Source: Arcicella rigui (GTDB taxonomy: Bacteria; Bacteroidota; Bacteroidia; Cytophagales; Spirosomataceae). Taken from it: a DNA stretch of 64,000 bases. Below the pieces are notes generated by a model. That model was given only the letters and a program-made list of their open reading frames with translations. It made no database searches and was not told the origin of the DNA. The stretch is from the NCBI RefSeq assembly GCF_034929435.1, contig NZ_JAYFUM010000021.1:62001-126000 (forward strand). Reading direction: 5' to 3'. Made by a program: the position numbers and the translations under genes. Positions 18,890 through 27,001 of the stretch are shown here, in pieces. Position 1 is the stretch's first letter; each line of letters starts with the position of its first letter.

Positions 18890-19489
18890 TTATCTTTCAA
18901 TATCACAGCCAACGGCTTTTGTTAGATTGGGATCTACTTTCTTCTTATTAAATACAGATAAAATTGCATTTTTTAGATATAAACTATCGGCTTTAGCTCT
19001 GGCTTTGCCAAGTTGATAATACCAATTATCTATCGCTCCTTGGTATTCTAATTTTCCTGAGTGATTAACTACAAATACTTCTGGAGTAATTGTAGCATTA
19101 AACATATTCGCAAATAGATGATGGCTATCTAACAATGAAGGATAATTCAAGTGAAACTTGTCATTAAAAGCTCGTATCTCAGTTGAAGTAGCACCTTTAG
19201 TAGGAAAAACTGTATAGAAAGCAATACTTTTCGGATATAAATAATCAAGCTCATTTTTAATTTTCACCAAAGTACTTGTGTATCTTTGACTAATAGGGCA
19301 TTCTGTATCTAAAAAAATAAATACATTCAGCTTATTCTGTTTGACCTGATAGTTTTTTTTATCAATGTCCGTAAAATTTAATGATGACCTGATTATTACC
19401 TTTTGCCCATACAAACTATTGGCACTCAGAATTGAGAATAATAAAATCAACCGAAAAAAAATCATACTGCTTTTCATAAATTTTGTCAT
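18890..19489 (-). CDS. Secreted redoxin / thioredoxin-fold protein
   Basis: 199 residues from ATG 19489; the next ATG (19477) is equally possible, and an upstream start at 19522 is less likely. A hydrophobic signal is followed by a redoxin domain: FIFLDTECPISQRY with one Cys at the active site (no CxxC), then VFPTKGA, the cis-Pro segment TITPEVFVV, and a C-terminal VGCDIER with a second Cys. This is the pattern of redoxin proteins found beside cytochrome c genes. It probably reduces or protects the copper/haem protein encoded 2 bases downstream, an inference from gene order. Confidence 0.8.
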   Translation of the reverse strand: MTKFMKSSMIFFRLILLFSILSANSLYGQKVIIRSSLNFTDIDKKNYQVKQNKLNVFIFLDTECPISQRYTSTLVKIKNELDYLYPKSIAFYTVFPTKGATSTEIRAFNDKFHLNYPSLLDSHHLFANMFNATITPEVFVVNHSGKLEYQGAIDNWYYQLGKARAKADSLYLKNAILSVFNKKKVDPNLTKAVGCDIER

Positions 19490-19550
19490 TAATTTCACTT
19501 TAGTCGATATAGTGTAACACATAAATATAAACTAAAATGATACAAAAAAA

Positions 19551-19585
19551 AAATCGTCTGCAAATTGAACATTTGCAGACGATTT
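19551..19585 (-). terminator. Terminator of the LytTR gene
   Basis: A perfect 14-base inverted repeat (AAATCGTCTGCAAA with its complement, 7-base loop). Reading on the minus strand it is followed by a long T-run, so it terminates the orphan LytTR gene. Confidence 0.85.
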
Positions 19586-19670
19586 CATAGGTTTTAGAAG
19601 GTCTTTGGGTGATGTGTTAGTGATGAAAGTGGTAAGATATTCTATCTGAAGTCTTCGGAAAGATTATAAA

Positions 19671-20030
19671 TCACTTACTTCTTAATAATGTCGCTTTGGG
19701 AGATTTACGAATTAATTCTCTGATTACTCCTACTCTTCTTCGTGAAACGTGAAATTCTTGACCATCATTTAATCTGACTATCAATCTTCTATCGTCTTTT
19801 CTACAAGAGATAATGAAAGATAAATTTACTAAGTGACTGTTGCTGATACGAATAAACGACTGCTCGTTGATTCTGTTTTCCATAACACCTAAAGTTCTCG
19901 AAACTACTAATCGTTCACGATTGATGGTATGAATGGCGGTATAATTCACATCACTTTGTAGATAAAGAATTTCATCTAATGCTATTTCATCATTTCTATT
20001 GATGGATATTTTTTTTACCATTTGATGCAT
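19671..20030 (-). CDS. Orphan LytTR-type DNA-binding regulator
   Basis: 119 residues, almost entirely a LytTR domain (about 5-105), with ALDEILYLQSDVNYTAIHT, the ERLVVSRTLG strand and the SFIRISNSHLVNL core. LytTR proteins bind DNA and normally carry a receiver domain; none is fused here and no histidine kinase gene is next to it. It is a small free-standing DNA-binding protein between the redoxin/copper-protein pair and the 7TM-AraC gene. It may control either; no target site could be identified. Confidence 0.85.
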   Translation of the reverse strand: MHQMVKKISINRNDEIALDEILYLQSDVNYTAIHTINRERLVVSRTLGVMENRINEQSFIRISNSHLVNLSFIISCRKDDRRLIVRLNDGQEFHVSRRRVGVIRELIRKSPKATLLRSK

Positions 20031-20155
20031 TATTACTAATACAAAAATGCACGAATAAAGTCTTTTCTATTTGCTTAAAATCGACAAAAATTTGTTCATT
20101 TAAGACAAAATAACAAAAAAATACAAATTTCAGATGCAATCAACTACAAAAAACA

Positions 20156-22321
20156 CTATTTTTCTTGTTTGAGATAGTCGGATGGTGCTATTCCATAATA
20201 TTCTTGAAATACTTTGGTGAAGTAAGATAAACTTTCAAAACCCACACCAAAGGCTACGTCTGAAACATTGCCAGAGCCTGATTTCAATAGTTCGGCTGCT
20301 TTTTTCAATCTAAAATTACGTATATACTCAACTGTTGTTTGATTCGTTATTGATTTAATTTTACGCCTTAACTGAACTGTACTCATATTCATTTCTTCGG
20401 CTAAATGTCCAATCGAAAAGGAACTATCATACAAACGCTTTTCAATTATCTCATCAAGTTTTTGAATAAAAAGTATTTCGCCCTTATTTAATTTTGTCTC
20501 TTCTGCCACAGGTACTTTTATAGTAGGTACTTGGGGCAAAATTTGCTCAAAATCTTCTACTACTTCTACTTGTCTATCGATGATGAGAATTTGGCTGTCT
20601 AATCGTGAGGCTTCAAGCCAATAATCAAAACTTACAGGTATAGTCAATTTAAAACTTTGTGAAGACAGTAATCCTTCTGAAAATTCAAGTTTTGCCCTGA
20701 GTGATGCCAACAGTTCTTTCAAGAAAAAAAGTCCAAGCCGCTTTTCATCGTAATCATTCCACTGTTTATCATAAAAGCCTGTCTTAGTTTTGTCGGAGTT
20801 AATATCTATTGGAGGTTTACTCTCAATTTGAATTGCGACTATTCCCAATTTTTCATCATAAAAAACATTACAAATAATCGTTTCGAGCCCTTTCTTTTTA
20901 TTGGTTTCGTAAAGTGTGTTGATAATTTTACTTAATTTTTCTTCATCAACAAAGCCATGATATACTTCTCGATTTTGATTTAGTTCAACAATCACATTTT
21001 CGTTATGTAGCATAAAATCAGTGCTTTGTGCTTGTAAATAGGTCACTAATTCTATTGCCTGAATCTGTACTTTTTTTCCTTCAATTTCAGTCACTTCGTT
21101 TAACCCAGAGTTTTTCAAAAGTAACTTTGTAGCCAAAACTCTCTCCTTTTCATAATTCAGAATTACTCTATAAACCAAGAACACGAATAGTACAATTTTT
21201 AATACTTCACAAAAATTCAAATAAAGATTTACCCAATCATAATCAATAAGTTGTAAAAGCCGCAACTGTAAAAATACAAATCCAATAAAACTTGAAATGA
21301 AGGAAAGGGCAATCAGATAATCGAAGTAAATTTTCCTGATGAGTGCGTAAATAAAAAGTCCCAAAATTGAAAACTCTATTACGAGCGTATTCTCAACGGT
21401 GAGTTTCAATATCAGCCAGTCATAATGAATGATTAATGCGATAATTAAGCTGATGGCTGTAAGTATATTTATTCCTAAAAACCATCTTACCCAAATCGGA
21501 TACATACTTTTGATGGGCAGAAGATGGAACGTTACGAAAATACAAGAAAGTGGCAGTAAGCGATAAGGTAAGTTATTAATCAAGGAAGCATATTCTGGGA
21601 TTTGGGTAAAGGAAGTACCAAAAGGTAGATGGTAGCTTAAAACAACAATTGTAGTGAGGCACGAGTGCAATGAAAATACAATAAAGGTAGTTTTGCGAAT
21701 CAGAAAAAATGAAATAATTAACAATAGTACATCCACGAGCATCAACATTCCGTTGAATATCCATTTTGAACGTTCATTTTTATTGAATTTTTCTTCAAAA
21801 AGTTTGAGTGGCAATAATGAAAATTTAGAATAAAAACCTCTTTCACTTTGAATCCTGATTAAAATGGTTTGTGGAGTATTTTTTTCAAGTGAAAAGTTGA
21901 AATTAGGATTTTCGGTATGATAATTTCTCTTGGCGGGTGCTACAAAACTACCGCCTGTCAAATGTTTGGATACAGTATTTTTATTGAGAAAAAAGACATC
22001 AATTTTTTCGATTAATGGGTTTCCGCAGTCTAAAACCCACTCCGACTTCTCATTTGCTTGAACGTTGATTCTCAGCCAATGAGTAGCATCTGTAAATTCA
22101 AAATGAACAGCCTTCTTGTTGTAAGGAGTGAATCTTTTTAATTGTATCTCTTCGGGTTTTTCTGAGCAACCAGAAGTTTTGTAATACTCAAAAGAAGTCA
22201 AGGTATAAACCTCTGTATTCTTTAAATGAGTAATCGTTTGGGAATAAGTAAAACACTGCGTCCCTGAGAAAAATAGAACTACGGTCAGTACAATTCTTCT
22301 CAAATACTGAGTAAACAACAT
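20156..22321 (-). CDS. 7TM-sensor / degenerate kinase-like / AraC-type HTH hybrid regulator
   Basis: 721 residues. Order: signal peptide (1-28), a periplasmic beta-rich 7TMR-DISM extracellular-type domain (about 30-180, with THWLRINVQ and WVLDCGNPLIEKIDVFF), seven predicted membrane spans (about 190-390), a soluble region of about 200 residues, and an AraC-type double helix-turn-helix at the C-terminus (about 620-720, with SIGHLAEEMNMSTVQLRRKIKS and VSDVAFGVGFESLSYFTKVF). The middle region looks like a histidine-kinase ATPase domain that has lost its motifs: RLGLFFLKELLA sits where GLGL would be, and SFKLTIPVSF ends it like a kinase. No phospho-acceptor His is clear. Confidence 0.8.
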   Translation of the reverse strand: MLFTQYLRRIVLTVVLFFSGTQCFTYSQTITHLKNTEVYTLTSFEYYKTSGCSEKPEEIQLKRFTPYNKKAVHFEFTDATHWLRINVQANEKSEWVLDCGNPLIEKIDVFFLNKNTVSKHLTGGSFVAPAKRNYHTENPNFNFSLEKNTPQTILIRIQSERGFYSKFSLLPLKLFEEKFNKNERSKWIFNGMLMLVDVLLLIISFFLIRKTTFIVFSLHSCLTTIVVLSYHLPFGTSFTQIPEYASLINNLPYRLLPLSCIFVTFHLLPIKSMYPIWVRWFLGINILTAISLIIALIIHYDWLILKLTVENTLVIEFSILGLFIYALIRKIYFDYLIALSFISSFIGFVFLQLRLLQLIDYDWVNLYLNFCEVLKIVLFVFLVYRVILNYEKERVLATKLLLKNSGLNEVTEIEGKKVQIQAIELVTYLQAQSTDFMLHNENVIVELNQNREVYHGFVDEEKLSKIINTLYETNKKKGLETIICNVFYDEKLGIVAIQIESKPPIDINSDKTKTGFYDKQWNDYDEKRLGLFFLKELLASLRAKLEFSEGLLSSQSFKLTIPVSFDYWLEASRLDSQILIIDRQVEVVEDFEQILPQVPTIKVPVAEETKLNKGEILFIQKLDEIIEKRLYDSSFSIGHLAEEMNMSTVQLRRKIKSITNQTTVEYIRNFRLKKAAELLKSGSGNVSDVAFGVGFESLSYFTKVFQEYYGIAPSDYLKQEK

Positions 22322-22556
22322 TTAGGATATATTTTTGCTTAGAGATTTGTTTTCAAGATATTTTGGGTGAATTATTAGATTATGAATAATAAAATTCAAA
22401 ATATTACTATAAAAAAGGTAAATATAGACAAAGAAAAAGTCTAAACAATAATGACGATTGAAAAAAATAAAGGTCAAGAAATAAAAACTTATAGATGAAC
22501 GATTAATTTATTTTTTTTATCAATAAATGTCTTAAACCTAAAATCTAAACATAACT

Positions 22557-23243
22557 ATGAATCGAATTGATAGACTTTTTGGCATTTTCACTTTACTTCA
22601 ATCCAATAAATATGTCTCGGCTGAAAAAATTGCGGAGAAGTTCAATATCAGTATTCGTACTGTGTATCGAGATTTAAAAGCAATGGATGAGTCGGGGATT
22701 CCTTTGGGTTTCGAGAGTAACAAAGGCTACTTTATTGTTCAAGGATATTTTTTGCCTCCAATTTCACTGAGTAGCGAAGAAGCCAATGCACTTTTATTGA
22801 TGGAATCAATCGTGTATCGTTTTTCTGACAAATCAATCCAAAAACATTATTCAAATGCCCTAAATAAAGTAAAAGCGGTGCTGCCCAATGCCCAAAAAGA
22901 AAAAATCAATTCGCTGGCAGAAAGTATTAAATTTCAAGGGCCTACACAAGAACAAAGTTTTGAATACTTATCCACTCTTCAGCAATGTATTTCAGCCAAA
23001 AGTATTATTGAGTTTGAATATAAAAATAACAAAGAAGAGATAAGCGAACGGAAAGCAGAGCCCATCGGTCTGATTTTTTATGCCTTCAATTGGCATTTAA
23101 TTGCTTGGTGCTATAAACGTAATGAGTATCGGGATTTCAGGGTTTCTCGCATACTCAATGTAAAAGATACGCATTCGCCTTTTTTACAAAAAAATCATCC
23201 TCCATTAAGTGAGTTCATGAAAATATTGCCCGTAAAATATTAA
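22557..23243 (+). CDS. YafY/DeoR-like WYL-domain transcriptional regulator
   Basis: 228 residues. An N-terminal winged HTH (about 1-60, with KIAEKFNISIRTVYRDLKAMDESGIPL) is followed by a WYL-type ligand-binding domain (about 135-200, with IEFEYKNNKEEISERKAEPIGLIFYAFNWHLIAWC and EYRDFRVSRI). WYL regulators bind nucleic acid or nucleotide ligands. It lies 76 bases before the DinB-family gene on the same strand, a common pairing in Bacteroidota, and probably regulates it and itself. Confidence 0.9.
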   Translation: MNRIDRLFGIFTLLQSNKYVSAEKIAEKFNISIRTVYRDLKAMDESGIPLGFESNKGYFIVQGYFLPPISLSSEEANALLLMESIVYRFSDKSIQKHYSNALNKVKAVLPNAQKEKINSLAESIKFQGPTQEQSFEYLSTLQQCISAKSIIEFEYKNNKEEISERKAEPIGLIFYAFNWHLIAWCYKRNEYRDFRVSRILNVKDTHSPFLQKNHPPLSEFMKILPVKY

Positions 23244-23255
23244 AATTTGAAAAGT

Positions 23256-23275
23256 ACTGACATAGGGTTGTCAGT
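23256..23275. promoter_or_regulatory. Perfect dyad, candidate operator
   Basis: ACTGACA and TGTCAGT around a 6-base spacer form a 20-base perfect dyad in the short gap between the WYL regulator and the DinB gene. Its symmetry and position suit an operator for the dimeric upstream regulator. Confidence 0.45.
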
Positions 23276-23319
23276 GAGGCATTGTTGTTTTGTAGAATCA
23301 AACCAAAAAACTTACGACA

Positions 23320-23823
23320 ATGATTAATGTGTTTTTGAAAGAATTAGACCAAGAGGCAGTAAGTACCCGAAAAATGCTTGCTATTATCCCTGATAATAAA
23401 TTCGATTGGCAGCCACACCCCAAAAGTATGACTATCAGAGCTTTATCAACGCATATTGCGGAACTTCCCTCATGGATTACGCTTGCTTTAACAACTGATG
23501 AACTTGATTTTGCAGAAAATACTTATAATCCTGAGAAAGTAAATGCTACGGCTGAAATCTTAGCACTATTTGAAAAGTCATTAGAAGAAAGTAAAATTCA
23601 TTTATTGAATGCCAAAGAAGAACAGCTTGATGAAATGTGGACTTTGAGAAGTGGTGATACTATTTATAGTTCTACTCCCAAAAGTGAAACCATTCGTCAT
23701 GCTTTTTCACAAATGGTTCATCATAGAGCTCAGTTGGGCGTTTTTCTAAGATTATTAGATATTCCGATTCCGGGTTGTTATGGGCCAAGTGCCGACGAGA
23801 TGGGTTTATTTAAGGAACGATAA
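23320..23823 (+). CDS. DinB family protein
   Basis: 167 residues, an all-helical DinB/YfiT-like metal-dependent fold. The first helix has the 'LDQEAVSTRKMLAIIPDNKFDWQPHPKSMT' pattern. Candidate metal His are in RALSTHIAELPSW (first site) and QMVHHRAQLGVFLRLL (C-terminal His pair). The family includes bacillithiol/mycothiol-dependent transferases; the reaction is unknown here. Expression is probably linked to the WYL regulator upstream. Confidence 0.88.
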   Translation: MINVFLKELDQEAVSTRKMLAIIPDNKFDWQPHPKSMTIRALSTHIAELPSWITLALTTDELDFAENTYNPEKVNATAEILALFEKSLEESKIHLLNAKEEQLDEMWTLRSGDTIYSSTPKSETIRHAFSQMVHHRAQLGVFLRLLDIPIPGCYGPSADEMGLFKER

Positions 23824-23826
23824 AAC

Positions 23827-23862
23827 AAAAAGCCTCATAATCAATTGATTATGAGGCTTTTT
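23827..23862. terminator. Bidirectional terminator between DinB gene and tRNA
   Basis: A perfect 18-base inverted repeat with arms AAAAAGCCTCATAATCAA and complement, and T-runs on both sides, serving both convergent units. Confidence 0.88.
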
Positions 23863-23866
23863 TATG

Positions 23867-23940
23867 TGGGCCCACTTGGAATCGAACCAAGCACCTACTG
23901 ATTATGAGTCAGTTGCTCTAACCGAATGAGCTATAGGCCC
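23867..23940 (-). tRNA. tRNA with CAU anticodon (Met or Ile2)
   Basis: 74 bases on the minus strand. The 5' arm GGGCCTA pairs with TGGGCCC (one wobble). The anticodon loop CTCATAA gives CAU with a 5-base stem (ACTGA/TCAGT), and the T arm has GGTTCGATTCC. No CCA is encoded. Sequence alone does not separate elongator tRNA-Met from tRNA-Ile2, whose C34 becomes lysidine. Confidence 0.93.
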
Positions 23941-23967
23941 TACAAAGCTATTTTCGTCTTTGTGTCG

Positions 23968-23999
23968 CAAAATTAGACTTTTTAAAGTATTTATACAAA
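23968..23999 (-). promoter_or_regulatory. Promoter of the tRNA gene
   Basis: On the minus strand TTTG (23999-23996), a 20-base spacer and TAATTTTG (23975-23968), 28 bases before the tRNA. This is the most complete match to the Bacteroidota housekeeping promoter in the window. Confidence 0.7.
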
Positions 24000-24090
24000 A
24001 TATCTTTTTAAAAATTCTTTTAAACCTTTTTGTTTGTGAAGTATCTAACCGGCGATTTAAGTATTTTTTCAACATTTAATCATTAAAAAA

Positions 24091-24507
24091 ATGAAAACTA
24101 AAATAACCTCAGTCATGTACTTATTTATCGCCGTTTGTATGATAAGTATTCAGAATCTATCTGCACAAAGTTCTAAACCACAAAAGGTTAGTCCTGACGA
24201 GAAAAATCCAACACAAAGGATAGACAAGCAACTTGAACGCCTACAAAAAGAGCTGGAACTTAGCCCAGAACAAGTAAATCAAATTAAACCTTTGATTGAA
24301 GAAAGAGTAAAAAAAAGAGAATCAATTAGAGAAGCTAATGATAAACTACACGACCAAATGGATGATTTGAGAGAGTTATCAAAAGCACAAGATGAAAAAC
24401 TGAAAACAATCCTAAGCCCAGAGCAATTTGCCAAGTACAATAGTAGAAAAGAAGAGTTAAAAGATAGATTCAGACACAGAAACCGAAGAGGCGACAGACG
24501 AAGATAA
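24091..24507 (+). CDS. Secreted Spy/CpxP-like helical protein
   Basis: 138 residues with a signal peptide (about 1-25, ending LSAQ). The mature part is highly charged and helical, with two LTxxQ-like repeats (LELSPEQVNQIKPL and TILSPEQFAKYNSR) and a basic C-terminus (RFRHRNRRGDRRR). This is the layout of periplasmic Spy/CpxP chaperone-like proteins that respond to envelope stress. The assignment is by motif layout only. Confidence 0.7.
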   Translation: MKTKITSVMYLFIAVCMISIQNLSAQSSKPQKVSPDEKNPTQRIDKQLERLQKELELSPEQVNQIKPLIEERVKKRESIREANDKLHDQMDDLRELSKAQDEKLKTILSPEQFAKYNSRKEELKDRFRHRNRRGDRRR

Positions 24508-24511
24508 ATTT

Positions 24512-24547
24512 AAAAGCGATGCAAAGTTGATTTGCATCGCTTTTTTT
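24512..24547 (+). terminator. Terminator after the Spy-like gene
   Basis: AAAAGCGATGCAAA pairs with TTTGCATCGCTTTT, followed by more Ts. Confidence 0.88.
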
Positions 24548-24590
24548 GTAGTAAATTGGATAGTATTCACATAATGTTTTGATTGCCGAT

Positions 24591-24598
24591 TACATTTG
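24591..24598 (+). promoter_or_regulatory. Candidate -7 element of the HD hydrolase gene
   Basis: TACATTTG fits TAnnTTTG, 81 bases before the start codon. No clear -33. Confidence 0.35.
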
Positions 24599-24679
24599 AG
24601 AACTTGTGAAAAATAATGCACCTTTAAATATAAAATAGTAAAGAAAAAATTGTAATTTTCAACTAATGAAAAATATCAA

Positions 24680-25912
24680 ATGAATAAGCGTAAAATTGTA
24701 AATGACCCAGTTTATGGATTTATCAATATTCCAACAGAACTGATTTTTGATTTGATTGAACATCCCTATTATCAGCGTTTACGAAGAATCAAGCAATTAG
24801 GAATGGCCGAATATGTGTATCCTGGAGCTTTGCATACTCGGTTTCATCATGCTTTGGGGGCAATGCACCTGATGAATGAAGCTCTCATCACACTCAGGAG
24901 TAGAGGTCACGAGATTTCGAATGAAGAGTTGGAGGCAGCTCAAATTGCGATTTTATTACACGATGTCGGACACGGCCCATTTTCTCATGTCTTAGAGTCA
25001 ATCATACTCAACCAAGTCCCGCATGAGCATATTTCATTTTTGATGATGGAAGAACTCAATAAAGAATTGGGGGGAGCTTTGACTTTGGCTATCGAAATGT
25101 TTACAGGTAAGTACGAGCGAAAGTTTTTTACGCAACTTATTTCGAGCCAATTGGATGTTGATAGAATGGACTATTTGAACCGAGATAGTTTTTTTACAGG
25201 AGTTCGAGAAGGCTTTATCGGTGCTGATAGAATTTTGAAAATGCTCGATATTGTGGACAACCAATTGGTAGTAGAACAAAAAGGAATTTACTCTATCGAA
25301 AATTTCCTGACAGCACGCAGACTGATGTACTGGCAAGTGTATTTGCACAAAACATCTATCTGTGCTGAAACCATGTTAATTCAGATTATCAGAAGAGCCA
25401 GAGAACTAATCAGAGCAGGCGAAACAGTATTTGCCACACCTGCATTTAAGCTTTTTTTAGAAAATGATGTAAGCCTTGATGATTTCATGGGAGACATAAA
25501 ATACTTAAAAGCTTTTGCCGAAATGGACGATTATGATATTTGGGCTTGCGTAAAAATTTGGGCAAAACATCCTGATAAATTACTCTCGAATATTAGTAAT
25601 ATGTTGTTGGAAAGAAAATTGTATAAAATAATTATCCAAGACACTCCATTTGAATCATCTTTTCTTGAAAAAATTCAAATTGATTTATTAGCCCAATCAG
25701 GAGTTGAAAAAGAAGATTTGTCATATTTGATGATACAGGGAAACACATCAAATGCAGCCTATCTATCTGGAAAACAAAACATTAACATCCTAACAAAAGA
25801 CAAAAGAGTATTGGATATTGCTGAGGCTTCAGATTTACCAACGATAAAGGCATTGAGCAACATCGTCAAAAAATATTATATATGTTGGGCAAAGAATGTA
25901 TATTTGCGGTAA
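24680..25912 (+). CDS. HD-superfamily phosphohydrolase (dNTPase-like)
   Basis: 410 residues. The HD metal motif is visible as YPGALHTRFHHALGAMHLM (first His), HDVGHGPFSH (about residues 96-105, HD pair) and LDVDRMDYLNRD (distal Asp). The fold resembles the YdhJ/SAMHD1-like family, which hydrolyses nucleotides; activity here is unproven. The promoter of the following lpx genes appears to lie at its 3' end. Confidence 0.87.
   Translation: MNKRKIVNDPVYGFINIPTELIFDLIEHPYYQRLRRIKQLGMAEYVYPGALHTRFHHALGAMHLMNEALITLRSRGHEISNEELEAAQIAILLHDVGHGPFSHVLESIILNQVPHEHISFLMMEELNKELGGALTLAIEMFTGKYERKFFTQLISSQLDVDRMDYLNRDSFFTGVREGFIGADRILKMLDIVDNQLVVEQKGIYSIENFLTARRLMYWQVYLHKTSICAETMLIQIIRRARELIRAGETVFATPAFKLFLENDVSLDDFMGDIKYLKAFAEMDDYDIWACVKIWAKHPDKLLSNISNMLLERKLYKIIIQDTPFESSFLEKIQIDLLAQSGVEKEDLSYLMIQGNTSNAAYLSGKQNINILTKDKRVLDIAEASDLPTIKALSNIVKKYYICWAKNVYLR
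25899..25906 (+). promoter_or_regulatory. Candidate -7 element of the lpx operon
   Basis: TATATTTG fits TAnnTTTG inside the last codons of the HD gene, 60 bases before lpxD. No clear -33. Confidence 0.4.
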
Positions 25913-25966
25913 AATAAGTTAGGCGAAACAGTCCAAAAACAACCACCAACGACCACAAACCCACGA

Positions 25967-27001
25967 ATGGAATTTACCGTTGAACAAATTGCTCAGATGC
26001 TGAATGGAGAAGTTAGAGGAGACAAAACCCTGAAAGTAAACCAATTAGCTAAAATAGAAGAAGGAACAGAAGGCTGTATTTCATTCTTGTCTAACCTTAA
26101 ATATGAGCATTTTTTATATACTACAAAAGCATCAGCCGTAATTGTAGATAAAACATTTGAACCAAAAAAAGATAATTATCCAACCTTAATCTTGGTTGAT
26201 AACGCCTATTCAGCTTTTACAACACTCCTCCAAGAGTATCAAAAATTCCTTCAAAATCAAAAAAAAGGGATAGAACAGCCTACTTATATTAGCTCTTCTG
26301 CTACTATTGGCGAAGATGTTTATATAGGAGCTTTCAGCTATATTGCTGATGGTTGCAAAATCGGGAATCATGTAAAAATTTACCCGAATGTATGTATTTT
26401 GGATGCAACGGTCATCGGTGATTATACCACGATTTATCCCGGCGTAAAGATATATTCAAACACCATTATTGGCAGTAATTGTACTATTCACGCAAATGCG
26501 GTAATCGGAGCAGATGGCTTTGGTTTCGCCCCACAAGCTGACGGTACTTATAAAACAATTCCGCAACTGGGGAATGTAATTTTAGAAAACCATGTAAGTA
26601 TCGGAGCAAATGCTACTATTGACCGTGCTACGATGGGTTCGACTGTCATTAGAGAAGGAGTAAAAATTGATAACTTAGTACAAATTGCCCACAATGTTGA
26701 AATTGGCAATAATACCGTAATAGCCGCCCAAACTGGCGTAGCGGGTTCGGCAAAAGTGGGGTCAAATTGTATGATAGGTGGTCAGGTTGGTGTAAATGGA
26801 CACATCAACGTTCCGAACAAAACCATCGTTTTAGGACAATCTGGGGTTACAAAAACTTTCCATAAGGAAGGTTTAATTCTGGCAGGAAAACCAGCAACTG
26901 AAAATTTAGACTACTTAAAAGCACAAGCTCTTCTTCGTAAACTACCAAGTACCGAAAAGCGTCTGAGAGAATTAGAAAATAAGTTTAAAAGCAATGAATA
27001 A
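25967..27001 (+). CDS. lpxD: UDP-3-O-(3-hydroxyacyl)glucosamine N-acyltransferase
   Basis: 344 residues. LpxD adds the second 3-hydroxyacyl chain to UDP-acyl-GlcN in lipid A synthesis. An N-terminal uridine-binding domain (about 1-100) is followed by a left-handed beta-helix of hexapeptide repeats (about 105-310). The key motifs are ANAVIGADGFGFAP and VQIAHNVEIG, whose His is the family's catalytic residue. The C-terminal helix fits. The stop overlaps the lpxC-fabZ start by 8 bases, so translation is probably coupled. Confidence 0.96.
   Translation: MEFTVEQIAQMLNGEVRGDKTLKVNQLAKIEEGTEGCISFLSNLKYEHFLYTTKASAVIVDKTFEPKKDNYPTLILVDNAYSAFTTLLQEYQKFLQNQKKGIEQPTYISSSATIGEDVYIGAFSYIADGCKIGNHVKIYPNVCILDATVIGDYTTIYPGVKIYSNTIIGSNCTIHANAVIGADGFGFAPQADGTYKTIPQLGNVILENHVSIGANATIDRATMGSTVIREGVKIDNLVQIAHNVEIGNNTVIAAQTGVAGSAKVGSNCMIGGQVGVNGHINVPNKTIVLGQSGVTKTFHKEGLILAGKPATENLDYLKAQALLRKLPSTEKRLRELENKFKSNE

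Noticed and set aside
24666..24683. Five-codon frame overlapping the HD gene start
   Set aside because: Too short to support; recorded only because it weakens the tandem mini-ORF case at 39319-39479.
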